NCBI GenBank assembly: GCA_025370075.1
Contig: CP073016.1
Coordinates: 1,798,001 to 1,862,000 of the forward strand
Length of the DNA stretch: 64,000 nucleotides
Origin: Chryseotalea sp. WA131a
GTDB lineage: Bacteria; Bacteroidota; Bacteroidia; Cytophagales; Cyclobacteriaceae
Direction of reading: 5' to 3'
Shown here: positions 26,390-36,184 of the stretch, in pieces
How positions within the stretch are numbered: the stretch's first letter is position 1
How the letters are laid out: every line of letters starts with the position of its first letter
Translations under genes and position numbers: made by a program
The notes under the pieces: generated by a model
Told to the model about the DNA's origin: nothing
Database searches by the model: none
What the model saw: the letters and a program-made list of their open reading frames with translations, nothing else

Positions 26390-29182
26390 TTAGTGGTTCA
26401 CCTTTGTCCTTCCATCATCTTTCTTCTTGATTTCTTTCTTTATTTCCTCCGGGTCATCTAACTCAGGTGAATCGCGAAAGGCTTTCCAATCAAATTTTTC
26501 ATCTAATGGAGACATGGCTTTGGTTGGATCGAAAATTCTTGGATCAACACGGAGCGCATTGTACGGAGTGAAGTCAGGCTTGTCGGTAAAACAATCGCCC
26601 AAATCGTTCACACCAAAATCATATTGGTTTAGATACGAAGCGCCTAGCACATTCCAAAATGTTTTAAAAATACTACCAAAACTATAATGTTGGTGACTGT
26701 TGAAATTCTTTTTTGCGTAGGGAGACATCACCATCAAAATACTACGGTGTGCATCAATATGATCGCGGCCACCTTGCGCATCGTCTTCGGTCACCACAAT
26801 CATCATGTTTTTCCAATATTCAGTATGGCTCAAAAATTCAACTACTCTACCTAGCGCCAAGTCATTATCGGCCATATAACTTTCGTTAAACGGAAATCCT
26901 GCATTCGCACGCTCACCTGCCCCGTGGTCGTTCAGCAATTGGAGTGTTAGCACCGATGGCAATCCCTTCTTGGTATTGATATATTTTTCAGTGATCTCTT
27001 TGATGAAAATATCCGCACGAAACTGATCGGGTATGGCCATGTTAAAAGTCGGAAACTGCCGAGACGTACGATTATACAACGGGCCGGGCAATGGATAATT
27101 GACTAAGTAACGGACGCCACCGTATTTAAATGTTGAATCAGAAAACCCGCCCGCATCAAACTCGACCCCAAAACCAAAATTATAAAATTCGATTCCATGT
27201 CGTTCAAAATTCTCCCACATACTACCGGCTTGGTTGTAACTCTCCGGGAAAATCGCTCCAGCTGCGCCTGTCATACCAAATTTGCCCGGTGCTTTTGATT
27301 CTTCTTTCTGCCCACGTTTGCCACCGTATGATGCTGGATGATGTGTCTCCATCCATTGAGTGGGATAGGTATTGGTAAGCCACACATGCCCATCGGCCGA
27401 AACATCAGAATCCACATAAAAATTGTCGCTGATAGTAAACTGCTCGGCCAATGCCAAGTGGTTAGGCATCACTGTTGCCTTCTCCACTTTCATCGTTTTC
27501 TTGTTGTTGGTAAACGAAACATCTGCTGCATAGTGCGCTAAAGTGGAATCGCCCTCACCACTCTTCAATTGACCAAAAATTTCATCGTACGTTCGGTTTT
27601 CTTTAGAGATAAAAACAATGTACTTGATAGGTGATTCCTTTGACATCGGAAAAGTAGGAATCGGACTTTCACTTTTAGAAGAAACAACTTCCTTAAAATT
27701 AAAATTGTTAGCGATTACTTTTTCCGTCAATGCCGCAAACTCTTCATCAGCAGGAATATCGATGATGGAAACCGAACCAAACATCAATGCGCCAATGTAG
27801 CTTGCATATGGATGATCAAATGGAGGCTTGAAATCCTTGCCCCCATTCGGACCACTTCCGTATCCTTTGGCATTCGAAACAATTAATTGCTTTCCATCGG
27901 GTGTTACTTTCAACTTAGAAGGAAACCAGCCCGTAGGGATGTGCCCCAAAACTTTTTTGGTTTCTAAGTCGATCACGCCCACTGCATTTATGCCCGCTTC
28001 CGCCACATACAATCTTTTTTGATCTGGCGAAATAGCCAAGCCGAAAGGAATGATGCCTTTTAAATTTTTTAGTCGCATGTCTAATTTCAATTCGATGCTC
28101 TCTACTACTTTATTTTGTTGCGCATCAATCACGGATAGGTTGTCGTTGCTTCCATTGCTGACGTATACAAATTGATCGGTAGCAACCATTGAGTTGGGGC
28201 TCGATCCGCCCACAGCCGAAATTCCATCAATCTCCTCTCCTACTAACACACCTGTTTTTACTTTCGAAATTACTGTTGGCTTTTCTTTGTTCACATCAAT
28301 ACCCCACACCGAAAAAGATTCCGGTGCGTTAGGGTCGCCCAAGCCAGCAAATTCAATGGAGTCATTTTTCACCCCCTCTTTCATTTCTTTGGATCCATAG
28401 GAAGAAGTTGGGTACTTCGCTGCTGTTTCGCTCAGTTTCTTCTTATCAAGACTTTTGATATAAGAATATTCAAACATGCCCACGTTGGCCACATAAACGG
28501 TTTTGTTATCTGGCGAAAGTGAAACGCCAAAAGGATAACGGCCTGTCTTTACATTGTGAATTACTTGATTACTCTTTGTATCTATCACCATCATGCGAAA
28601 ACCAATTTGATCAACAGCATAAAGTTTTGATCCATCATTGCTCAACACCATATCGCCAATGTAGCCATCGCTGTAGTCTGTTCCGTCAAATGATTTGTTG
28701 CAATTGATCTCTGTCAATTTTTTATTGGTCTTCAAATCGAAAACATAAATCCTATTCTGCTGTCCTCCCGCCACGAATACTTTTTCATTGTCAGGCGAGA
28801 TGGCCAAACCCATAAAGGTTGCTTCCAAAAGTCCTTTCTCAGGTGTTAATGTTTCTGGTATTTGTTTTATAATGGGTGAAGCTGAGTTGTAATCGCTGAT
28901 GATTGAAATTGAAAACGGCCCTACGCCCGAGTTGGCAGTGATGATTGTTTTTCCATCAGGGCTTAAGGTTAAACCAAATGGATGTGGCGCAATTGTGATT
29001 TGCTTTCCGATTGGTGTAAGAATGCGACCATTGGGCAAAACCGTTTCGCCATTGCGATCAATTTTTGCATATCGATCGCCTGCTGGGGCAGAAGCCATCC
29101 AAATCTTTTCCGTATCCTGTTTATTTTTGGTGGAACAAGAAACCAACAAACAAACATAAAGCGACAAAATGACGTATTTCAT
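26390..29182 (-). CDS. YncE-like beta-propeller / phosphoesterase fusion lipoprotein
   Basis: A 930-residue lipoprotein (signal with lipobox LLVSC). Residues about 30-470 form a YncE-like beta-propeller with repeated blades (GLTLSPDGKTIITANSGVGP, then GVSLSPDNKTVYVANVG, then GLAISPDQKRLYVAEAG). Residues about 510-900 form a phosphoesterase of the phospholipase C/acid phosphatase type in the alkaline phosphatase superfamily: IVFISKENRTYDEIFG at the metal site, SDVSADGH, and TEDDAQGGRDHIDAHRS near the end. It probably hydrolyses phosphoesters at the cell surface or in the periplasm. Operon with SusCD upstream. Confidence 0.9.
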   Translation of the reverse strand: MKYVILSLYVCLLVSCSTKNKQDTEKIWMASAPAGDRYAKIDRNGETVLPNGRILTPIGKQITIAPHPFGLTLSPDGKTIITANSGVGPFSISIISDYNSASPIIKQIPETLTPEKGLLEATFMGLAISPDNEKVFVAGGQQNRIYVFDLKTNKKLTEINCNKSFDGTDYSDGYIGDMVLSNDGSKLYAVDQIGFRMMVIDTKSNQVIHNVKTGRYPFGVSLSPDNKTVYVANVGMFEYSYIKSLDKKKLSETAAKYPTSSYGSKEMKEGVKNDSIEFAGLGDPNAPESFSVWGIDVNKEKPTVISKVKTGVLVGEEIDGISAVGGSSPNSMVATDQFVYVSNGSNDNLSVIDAQQNKVVESIELKLDMRLKNLKGIIPFGLAISPDQKRLYVAEAGINAVGVIDLETKKVLGHIPTGWFPSKLKVTPDGKQLIVSNAKGYGSGPNGGKDFKPPFDHPYASYIGALMFGSVSIIDIPADEEFAALTEKVIANNFNFKEVVSSKSESPIPTFPMSKESPIKYIVFISKENRTYDEIFGQLKSGEGDSTLAHYAADVSFTNNKKTMKVEKATVMPNHLALAEQFTISDNFYVDSDVSADGHVWLTNTYPTQWMETHHPASYGGKRGQKEESKAPGKFGMTGAAGAIFPESYNQAGSMWENFERHGIEFYNFGFGVEFDAGGFSDSTFKYGGVRYLVNYPLPGPLYNRTSRQFPTFNMAIPDQFRADIFIKEITEKYINTKKGLPSVLTLQLLNDHGAGERANAGFPFNESYMADNDLALGRVVEFLSHTEYWKNMMIVVTEDDAQGGRDHIDAHRSILMVMSPYAKKNFNSHQHYSFGSIFKTFWNVLGASYLNQYDFGVNDLGDCFTDKPDFTPYNALRVDPRIFDPTKAMSPLDEKFDWKAFRDSPELDDPEEIKKEIKKKDDGRTKVNH

Positions 29183-29239
29183 AGATTTTTGATTTTGTAT
29201 ACAAGTCTAAGGTAGCGTTGAGTGGCTTACTGCCCAAAA

Positions 29240-30325
29240 CTATTTTGTGAAGGCTGTTGAAACAATGCCTCCAACTTGTTTTTCATTTTTATAGTCAACG
29301 CCCAAAAAGGCTGCGAGGCTTTTTGCTACCTGGTTTTGATAAAGCTGCTGTTCCGACTTGATCTCGCCCAAAGCCGAAGTATCTGGCCCTAAAAATGCAA
29401 ACCAAATTTCATCGGCAAATGGCATCTTGGCTCCGTGGTGTTTCCAGTCCTCATCGTTTACTTTTCCACGACCATGATCGGTGGTGATGATTATCGTAGT
29501 TTTATTCTTGTACTGCGGTTGTGATTGAAGCCATTCCCAAAGGGTTTTGATAAATCCATCGGTGTAGTTTGCGGCATGCAGGTATTTGTCATACTCACCT
29601 TCATGTGCCCAATGATCGGTTTCATCAAAAGAAAGGAAAAGTACTTTAGGTCTATTTTTCTTGAGGTATTCAAAGGCATAATGGAAAGTCAACGCATCTA
29701 CCCGCGTTCCGCCAGTGTTGTTGGGAAGTTGAAACATGAGTTCGTCCAATAGCTTTTCAGATTCATTTGGGTTTTGAGATTTGGTTAAACCAGAATTGAC
29801 CGGAATGCCGTTGCGCTTGGTATTGATGATCCACGGAAATGTTTCCCATGATGTGTAAGCTGCAATTCTCCCTTTAAAATCTTTCTGTTCGTTGAGAAAC
29901 TCCAGCACATTTTTATTGGGGTTGTCATTGGCATCGTTACTGTTGATTTTTTCATCGTCTGCGAAACCGCAAAGAATTTCATTGTAGCCCGGATAGGAGA
30001 ACCACATTTTGTTAGCCGTATTCACTTTGCTTCCCAGATTTCTATTTCCGTACAATTGACCTTGCTTGGCAATGGTATTCCAAAAGAAGGGCATCAATTT
30101 TTCACGCCTTGCTTCGAGTGTTGTTGCCCAATAAGTATTTACAATACCAGCAGAATCTTTGGCAAACTTCTTTTTAATCAATCGTTGCTCAGCGCCAGAA
30201 AAGACTTCTTGCCAACGCATGCCGTCAAGGGTAATCAGGATAACGTTTTCTGTTTTTGTCTTCTGCGCATGGCTGGCCAAACTTATGACAACACTAAGCA
30301 GTGTTAGAACAATTCTATTTTTCAT
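29240..30325 (-). CDS. alkaline phosphatase superfamily enzyme (phosphodiesterase/NPP type)
   Basis: A 361-residue exported enzyme (signal MKNRIVLTLLSVVISLASHA). Metal ligands are visible in order: Asp in ILITLDGMRWQEVF, probable nucleophile Ser in MWFSYPGYNEIL, Asp/His in FDETDHWAHEGEYD, Asp-His in ITTDHGRG, and His in KHHGAKMPF. The family contains nucleotide pyrophosphatases, phosphodiesterases and phosphonoacetate hydrolase; I cannot choose among them. It sits between SusD and the YncE/phosphoesterase fusion, 57 nt from the latter, so it probably acts on what SusCD captures. Confidence 0.88.
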   Translation of the reverse strand: MKNRIVLTLLSVVISLASHAQKTKTENVILITLDGMRWQEVFSGAEQRLIKKKFAKDSAGIVNTYWATTLEARREKLMPFFWNTIAKQGQLYGNRNLGSKVNTANKMWFSYPGYNEILCGFADDEKINSNDANDNPNKNVLEFLNEQKDFKGRIAAYTSWETFPWIINTKRNGIPVNSGLTKSQNPNESEKLLDELMFQLPNNTGGTRVDALTFHYAFEYLKKNRPKVLFLSFDETDHWAHEGEYDKYLHAANYTDGFIKTLWEWLQSQPQYKNKTTIIITTDHGRGKVNDEDWKHHGAKMPFADEIWFAFLGPDTSALGEIKSEQQLYQNQVAKSLAAFLGVDYKNEKQVGGIVSTAFTK

Positions 30326-30397
30326 TGTTGGTTGGGTTAAAAAAATTCCAGAGGCGGTGAAGCACTCCGGAAAATTTTGACTAAAAACACTGGCAAA

Positions 30398-31972
30398 TTA
30401 CTTATTGGTCCAAAGATCAGTATTGATGTTTTCGGAAGTGCCTCCAAACTGAGAAGTCAAAGCAGCGTTGTAGTTTGCGGTATTATATTGCTTTTCAGAT
30501 GTTGGATAATTCCACCTCTTAGGAATACGAGAGCCATTTCCATTACCCGCTAAATCCTTATAGAATGTTGGAACTCCAGTTCTACGTTGGTTATAGAATG
30601 CCTCCCATCCAGAATTCTGGAAAAATGCCAGATATTTTTGCATAAGTATCTGATTTAATCCTACTGCATTGTTACCAGCATATTTCACTTTGGCTTGATT
30701 ATAGTAAGTATCTAAATCAACTGCAACAGTATAAGATTGGTAAGTCCCTAAAGCGTCCCCCTCCTTCAAATAAGTTGCCGTCATAGAACCCGTTTTAATA
30801 TTATAGAAATCCATGGAAGCAAGAATGCCATTCTTATAAGAAACTTCTGCATCACTAGCCAACTTACCAGAAACCCAGCCTCTGTTGTATGCTTCCGCTA
30901 TATTGAAACACAACTCAGGATATCCTATTTGAATGGTATTTTCGGCTGTATAGCCATCATAGTACCGTTTGCGGTTTTGGAACGAGTATTTACCTTGTTG
31001 GGCTTTGGTAGACATATCTGCTAAATCTTCATCAGGCCTGGCTCCAGCAAAAGAACCAAAATCGCTCAATGTAGCACCAGCTTTTACCTTTTCAATAGTA
31101 GGCTCTGCTACTACAAAGATTCTCGGATCATTTAAATCAATCAAAGGATCCATATAAGTTGAAGACATATTTTCGCGCAATGCGTTGAATCCATAGTTAT
31201 CCTTGTTACGCCCATATTTATTAAAAGCTGCGTTGTAAACATATGACATGTTATCTGAGTTGGATGTCATTACTGGATACTTGCTTGGATTGTTTATCAC
31301 ATCGGAAAACTTTTGTTTGATTGCAAGGTCTGCATCTGTTTCCTTATTACTCAAACTGATCAACACCCGTAGTTTAAATGTATTAACTACTTTTTGCCAA
31401 GCTCTTAAGCTGTTATTGGTAGTGTAAATATCTCCTGAAAGCGTGTTATCACCCTTTTTAATCAATGATTCAAGATCAGAATTAGAATCTTCCAACAATT
31501 GGAGTGAACGGATATAAACCTCTTTTTGGCTATTATATTTTGGCTTAGTGTTTTCGGAACCAAGAAGAGCTTCATCAACAGGAATATCACCAACCCTAGT
31601 GCTCATTTTCACAAAGAAATACGCGCGTAAAAACTTGCCAATGGCACTGTAAGGGTTCACTTTTTCTGCGCCTCTTTTGATGGCTTCCTGCTCCATTTTC
31701 ACTACATTCTTTAGCGTAGTATAATTCCAAGTAGTGCTGGCCCAATTGTATTCATTGTTAGCATAATAATTATAATTACTGCAATAAAATTGATTCCAGC
31801 GCATTACGTCATTCCAAGTAAAATCAGCCAAATCATTCAATACACCATTGAAAACTAGTGATTGATCTACTGAAGTTGGCCTATTAGGGTCTTTTTCTAG
31901 CTCTTCAAAGTCTTTGCAGCTAAACGCGGAAATAGACATGACGAACGTAAGGAGTATTGTTAATTTTTTCAT
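30398..31972 (-). CDS. SusD/RagB-like nutrient-binding outer membrane lipoprotein
   Basis: A 524-residue lipoprotein with a signal ending SISAFSCKDFEE (Cys lipidated). TPR-like helices follow. The C-terminal signature with RRTGVPTFYKDLAGNGNGS and RIPKRWNYPTSEKQYN fits the SusD-like_2 subfamily (PF12771). SusD proteins form a lid over the SusC barrel and bind the ligand. I chose the ATG at 31972 (MKKLTILL) over one four codons upstream. It lies 29 nt after susC. Context argues for an organophosphorus or phosphonate ligand rather than glycan, since no glycoside hydrolase is near. Confidence 0.93.
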   Translation of the reverse strand: MKKLTILLTFVMSISAFSCKDFEELEKDPNRPTSVDQSLVFNGVLNDLADFTWNDVMRWNQFYCSNYNYYANNEYNWASTTWNYTTLKNVVKMEQEAIKRGAEKVNPYSAIGKFLRAYFFVKMSTRVGDIPVDEALLGSENTKPKYNSQKEVYIRSLQLLEDSNSDLESLIKKGDNTLSGDIYTTNNSLRAWQKVVNTFKLRVLISLSNKETDADLAIKQKFSDVINNPSKYPVMTSNSDNMSYVYNAAFNKYGRNKDNYGFNALRENMSSTYMDPLIDLNDPRIFVVAEPTIEKVKAGATLSDFGSFAGARPDEDLADMSTKAQQGKYSFQNRKRYYDGYTAENTIQIGYPELCFNIAEAYNRGWVSGKLASDAEVSYKNGILASMDFYNIKTGSMTATYLKEGDALGTYQSYTVAVDLDTYYNQAKVKYAGNNAVGLNQILMQKYLAFFQNSGWEAFYNQRRTGVPTFYKDLAGNGNGSRIPKRWNYPTSEKQYNTANYNAALTSQFGGTSENINTDLWTNK

Positions 31973-32001
31973 TTTTATTCTCATTATTGTTTGATTAATG
32001 A

Positions 32002-35000
32002 TTAGAAAGTAACATTAATGTTTACACCGTATCTGCGAGTGGTAGGCGTTTGCAAATCAGCGGAACCTTGACGGGTAGCAAACTGATCGATATCCATATC
32101 TTTGCTTTCCGCAAAATACAATAAGTTACGAGCAACAAGCGATACGTTAAAGTTCTTCACCTTATTTCCAAACCAACTTGTTGGAAGGCTATACCCAAGA
32201 GTAACTTCTCTCAATTTTACAAAGCTGCGGCTCATCATGTTTCCTTCGAGTGTATTGTAGTAATAGCTGATGTAATCTTGCGCAAACTGTTTAGTTGTAT
32301 TGGGTGCAAAAGTTAATTCATTGTAATTTGTAATGGCACCGTCAACGTCATAATTGATTTTACCTCCTGTCAATACTACGCCCTCACCAACGTACGACTT
32401 TACTCCAATTACATCGTTCGCTCTAGCCGCTCCGTATGCTCCCTCCACAGTACCTATATGGCGTCCTCCACGATATGCCTGACGTTGGATTTGGTTCTCA
32501 ATAACACCGCCTACTCGGCCATCAAATTGAAAGCTGAATGTAATTCCTTTATACGAAAACTTATTGTTGATACCAAATACGTAGTCAGGGTCAACAAAGC
32601 CCAAAAAGCGGGCGTTTGATGTACGTGTAGCCTTGCCTGTATTGTCATGTATAATGTTGCCATTCGGATCCCTTGCAAAAGCCGAGGCGTAGAAGCCATC
32701 CACTCTGTCACCTACTTTTATATATCGATTACTAGAGCTACCCGATACAAAATAACTCGTTGGCCATTGTGTTATCGAAGCATCAGGTCCATAAATTTCT
32801 TTTAACGTTTCTCTGTAAGAAGACCAGTTAACAAGAACATCCCAATTAAAACCATCAGAGTTTTTAATTGGAGAACCAGATATAGATACTTCCCACCCTT
32901 TGCGCTGTGTCCGAATACCGTTTTGCTTGGCAGCAGTATAACCCGTAGACTCTGATTGTGTAAGATCGAAAATCTGAGGTCCAAGATCAGATTGATAGTA
33001 GGTTATATCTAAACCTACTCTGTTTTGAATAAATTTTGCGTCCAACCCAACTTCATAGGAAGAATTATAGGAAGGCTGTAAATTAGACTTTGGAAGGGTA
33101 TTCGTGTATGAAGCTGCCGGAGTATTGTTATAGCGTAAGGAAGTTGTGTACACGCCAGCGTTGCCATAGCTAGGGCCATCATAGGAAGAATTATATTGTT
33201 GACCATAATTTAAAAAATAGCTGGCTCCTGGCGTGGCACCAATTGTTGACAATGTCAATGCGTCACCAACCGAAGCATAAGATCCCCTTACCTTCAAGAA
33301 CGATATTGGCTCTGGTATTTTAATATAATCTGAAATAACTGTGCTTGCAGAAACCGAAGGATAAAAGAAAGTATTCTCTCCTGACGGAAGAGTTGAAAGT
33401 TTATCAACCCTACCGGTGGTAGATAGGGTAACAAAATTCTTAAACGAAAAATCAGCAGAGTAATAAACACTACCTACCTGCATTTCTGAATTGAAGCTCG
33501 AAGCTCTGATAGGATTTCTTGAGTTACTAAAAGAGAAACCAGCAGGGTTTAATGAAGACGCTGGCACATTCAAATAGTCTGTTGTGGTGTAACTAGAATT
33601 GTAGCTTAACGTTCTTAGGCTTCCACCAGCAATGGCCTGAATACTAAAATCAGGTGTTATCTTTTTATCAAACTTTACCAAAATATCTGTAATGTTTTGA
33701 AAAAGACCTCTTCTATCTTCTCTATAATCACCTCTAGTTTCTTCACGACTGTAAGATGTTGCAGATGTTGGCATTCGTTCAGGTCTAAATATACCATACG
33801 TTGTCACATTTGAGCGCATTGTCACATCTAAGTAGTCTGTAATCTTATAATTCAATGATGCAAAGCCATACACATTCGAGTTATAATGCCCACGCAACCA
33901 CTCGTAAGTACTAAAGTATGGATTGTTGTAACGCTGATACTCTGCGTAAATCTGTTGCGTGCCTTCCCTACCTTTTTGCCAATAATTTCTCATATCATCA
34001 ATGTTCCAATCTGCGGCACCCCAAATAATGATGTTATAAATCATACTATTTGGGCCATAATTCACATCTGGGAAGTTTGGGGTAGTTTGGTAATTATAAT
34101 TTATGTTTGATTCAAATTTTAACTTATCTGTGAACTTATAGCCAATAGATGAATTGAAGTTAAAAATGTCAAGTTTTGTATTAGGAACAAGCCCTCGTTG
34201 GTTGGTGTGCGATATTGAAAAACGTATATCTGACTTTTCGGTTGATGAACCTACGCTGATATTGTTAGTCAACAATATTCCATCTTGAAGAAATCTCTTT
34301 AAATTGTCCTTACCCCTGTTTGTAAACGGAGTAGGAATCCTTTTTCCAGTTACAGGATCGATCGGGCTGTCGTATTGTGGCAACAACCTACCATCCAAGG
34401 GTGGTCCCCAGATATCATAATCATTATCATTTTTTCCACTACCCTTGCCGTCCACGAATTCATAAATACCGTGGTCGCCAGGGCCGTAGCTATCCTGTAC
34501 TTTAGGAATTGCTAAGAAGCCACTTTCCACCATAGAGCTGGAGTTGAAGCTAGCAGAAAATCCTCTCTTATCTCTCGAACCTTTCTTAGTGGTTAGAAGT
34601 ATAGCCCCATTTCTGCCCTGAAATCCATAAAGAGCAGAAGCATTAGGTCCCTTTAATATAGTGTAGGTATCAATGTCGTCCGAACTAATATTCCAAGTAT
34701 CAGAAATTACGGGAATGCCATCGACTACGTACAATATATCAGCGTTACCTCTAAGTAGAATATTTGGCTTGCGCAACAATTCTGCACTAGCACCAATTTG
34801 TAAACCAGCAATTTTACCTGCCAAAGAATTGATGGGGTTGGGTTCTCTAGCTTTTGTCAACTCTGAACCTTGAACTTTTTGTTGAGAATAACCCAATTTA
34901 GCCACATCCTTCTCAATACCCAAAGCAGTCACTACCACCTCACTCAATTGCTTCGCATCCGTTGCTAACACTACATTGAGACCTGTCTGGTTATTGATGG

Positions 35001-35286
35001 CCACTTCCTGCGTTAAGAATCCAACAAATGAAAATACCAACACGTCATTGGCAGAATTTGCATTGATGCTAAATGCACCATCTGCATCTGTAATCGTTCC
35101 GTTGGTGGTTCCTTTCACCAAAATGTTTACACCCGGCAGCGGGCTTTGATCTTCTCCGGAAGTCACCTTGCCGGATACCGTGTACTGTGCCATGGCCGAA
35201 GAAAACGCCATAAAGACAAAAAGTAATGCGCCTAATTTTTGCATCACCATTTGCCTGTTCAATTTTTGTTGTAAAAATTTAAACAT
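32002..35286 (-). CDS. SusC/RagA-family TonB-linked outer membrane transporter
   Basis: A 1094-residue outer membrane transporter. Signal peptide (LLFVFMAFSSAMA), carboxypeptidase-like domain (YTVSGKVTSGEDQSPLPG), then the SusC hallmark LSEVVVTALGIEKDVAKLGY and a plug with ILLRGNADILYVVDGIPV. The barrel ends YGVNINVTF. It imports the SusD-bound ligand using TonB energy. First gene of a five-gene operon. Divergent across 251 nt is an XRE-cupin regulator rather than the usual hybrid two-component or anti-sigma system of glycan loci. Confidence 0.95.
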   Translation of the reverse strand: MFKFLQQKLNRQMVMQKLGALLFVFMAFSSAMAQYTVSGKVTSGEDQSPLPGVNILVKGTTNGTITDADGAFSINANSANDVLVFSFVGFLTQEVAINNQTGLNVVLATDAKQLSEVVVTALGIEKDVAKLGYSQQKVQGSELTKAREPNPINSLAGKIAGLQIGASAELLRKPNILLRGNADILYVVDGIPVISDTWNISSDDIDTYTILKGPNASALYGFQGRNGAILLTTKKGSRDKRGFSASFNSSSMVESGFLAIPKVQDSYGPGDHGIYEFVDGKGSGKNDNDYDIWGPPLDGRLLPQYDSPIDPVTGKRIPTPFTNRGKDNLKRFLQDGILLTNNISVGSSTEKSDIRFSISHTNQRGLVPNTKLDIFNFNSSIGYKFTDKLKFESNINYNYQTTPNFPDVNYGPNSMIYNIIIWGAADWNIDDMRNYWQKGREGTQQIYAEYQRYNNPYFSTYEWLRGHYNSNVYGFASLNYKITDYLDVTMRSNVTTYGIFRPERMPTSATSYSREETRGDYREDRRGLFQNITDILVKFDKKITPDFSIQAIAGGSLRTLSYNSSYTTTDYLNVPASSLNPAGFSFSNSRNPIRASSFNSEMQVGSVYYSADFSFKNFVTLSTTGRVDKLSTLPSGENTFFYPSVSASTVISDYIKIPEPISFLKVRGSYASVGDALTLSTIGATPGASYFLNYGQQYNSSYDGPSYGNAGVYTTSLRYNNTPAASYTNTLPKSNLQPSYNSSYEVGLDAKFIQNRVGLDITYYQSDLGPQIFDLTQSESTGYTAAKQNGIRTQRKGWEVSISGSPIKNSDGFNWDVLVNWSSYRETLKEIYGPDASITQWPTSYFVSGSSSNRYIKVGDRVDGFYASAFARDPNGNIIHDNTGKATRTSNARFLGFVDPDYVFGINNKFSYKGITFSFQFDGRVGGVIENQIQRQAYRGGRHIGTVEGAYGAARANDVIGVKSYVGEGVVLTGGKINYDVDGAITNYNELTFAPNTTKQFAQDYISYYYNTLEGNMMSRSFVKLREVTLGYSLPTSWFGNKVKNFNVSLVARNLLYFAESKDMDIDQFATRQGSADLQTPTTRRYGVNINVTF

Positions 35287-35521
35287 AAGATTTTGTTTGG
35301 TTTAGTATCGCTAACAATCAATACCTGATTATTTGCTTGCTCAAATATTGATTTAACGTTTGATGTTGAGTGCAAGAAGAAATTATTTAACCGTTAAGAT
35401 TGAGAGGCTTATTGGATAAAATTTTAACGCGCACGTAAACTCGAAGTAAGTAAAGTGGGTGAATGATTGTTGAAACCGTAAGTTTCTAATAACAATTAGG
35501 TAACAATTGGAAATTAGCTTG

Positions 35522-35546
35522 CATTGTCAACCAAAAGTTGACAATG
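35522..35546. promoter_or_regulatory. Perfect palindrome between susC and the XRE-cupin regulator
   Basis: CATTGTCAAC and GTTGACAATG, 10 nt each, separated by CAAAA: a perfect inverted repeat typical of an XRE-family operator. It covers the first possible ATG (35544) of the regulator, so either translation starts downstream at the ATG at 35562 or the operator overlaps the start. Likely the regulator's own site, and it could also control susC 240 nt away. Confidence 0.65.
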
Positions 35547-36137
35547 AGTAAACTAGCTATTATGATACAAGAAGAACAAATCACACTCATTGCAAAAAGG
35601 ATCAAGAAGTTACGCGTAGAAAAAGGTCTTACGCTGCAATCTCTAAGTGAGCGAACAAACCTTACCAAAGGACTCATTTCAAAAATCGAGAACTCTCGAA
35701 CGATTCCGTCCTTACCTGTTTTTCTGTCGTTGATAAATGCGTTGGATGTAAGCCCCAATACATTCTTTGAGGATGTCTCTATTTCCGCAAGTAAAAACTA
35801 TTTCCACATGAAGCGGAGGGAATACAAACACATAAAAAAAGAAAATCGGCCTGGGTTTGATTATCGTTTTATTCTGGCTCAAACCCTTCCAACGTGCACG
35901 ATGGAAACAGTGGTATTGTCCATTAAGCCAAAAGCCAAAAGCAAGCCAACGGTTACAGATGGTTACGAGTTTAAGTATATCATCTCAGGTGATTGTGATT
36001 ACTTTATTCAAGATGAAAAAATACAATTACAAGAGGGTGACAGTATCTTCTTTGATGCTTCCAAACCGCACTATCCTCTCAATACAACTAAACGAAAAGT
36101 AGTTATGCTAGTGATCTATTTTTTAACCATCAAATAA
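35544..36137 (+). CDS. XRE-family regulator with C-terminal cupin
   Basis: About 197 residues. Residues 15-75 form a Cro/CI helix-turn-helix: RIKKLRVEKGLTLQSLSERT, then NLTKGLISKIENSRTIPSLP. Residues about 125-195 are a cupin_2 fold (DGYEFKYIISGDCDYFIQDE, then LQEGDSIFFDASKPHYPLN) that should bind a small effector or metal. This architecture (PuuR/SutR-like) usually senses an amine, sulphur or phosphonate-type metabolite. It stands between the SusCD-phosphatase operon and the phosphonate genes, so it is the best candidate for their ligand-responsive switch. Start: ATG 35544 or 35562. Confidence 0.9.
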   Translation: MSKLAIMIQEEQITLIAKRIKKLRVEKGLTLQSLSERTNLTKGLISKIENSRTIPSLPVFLSLINALDVSPNTFFEDVSISASKNYFHMKRREYKHIKKENRPGFDYRFILAQTLPTCTMETVVLSIKPKAKSKPTVTDGYEFKYIISGDCDYFIQDEKIQLQEGDSIFFDASKPHYPLNTTKRKVVMLVIYFLTIK

Positions 36138-36184
36138 ATTTCTCAAAAATAGCTGCTGAGCACGACCTACTGACCTCACTAAAA

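Noticed and set aside
26390..29182. Frameshifted fusion of two neighbouring genes
   Set aside because: The frame is open throughout, and propeller plus phosphoesterase is a known family architecture.
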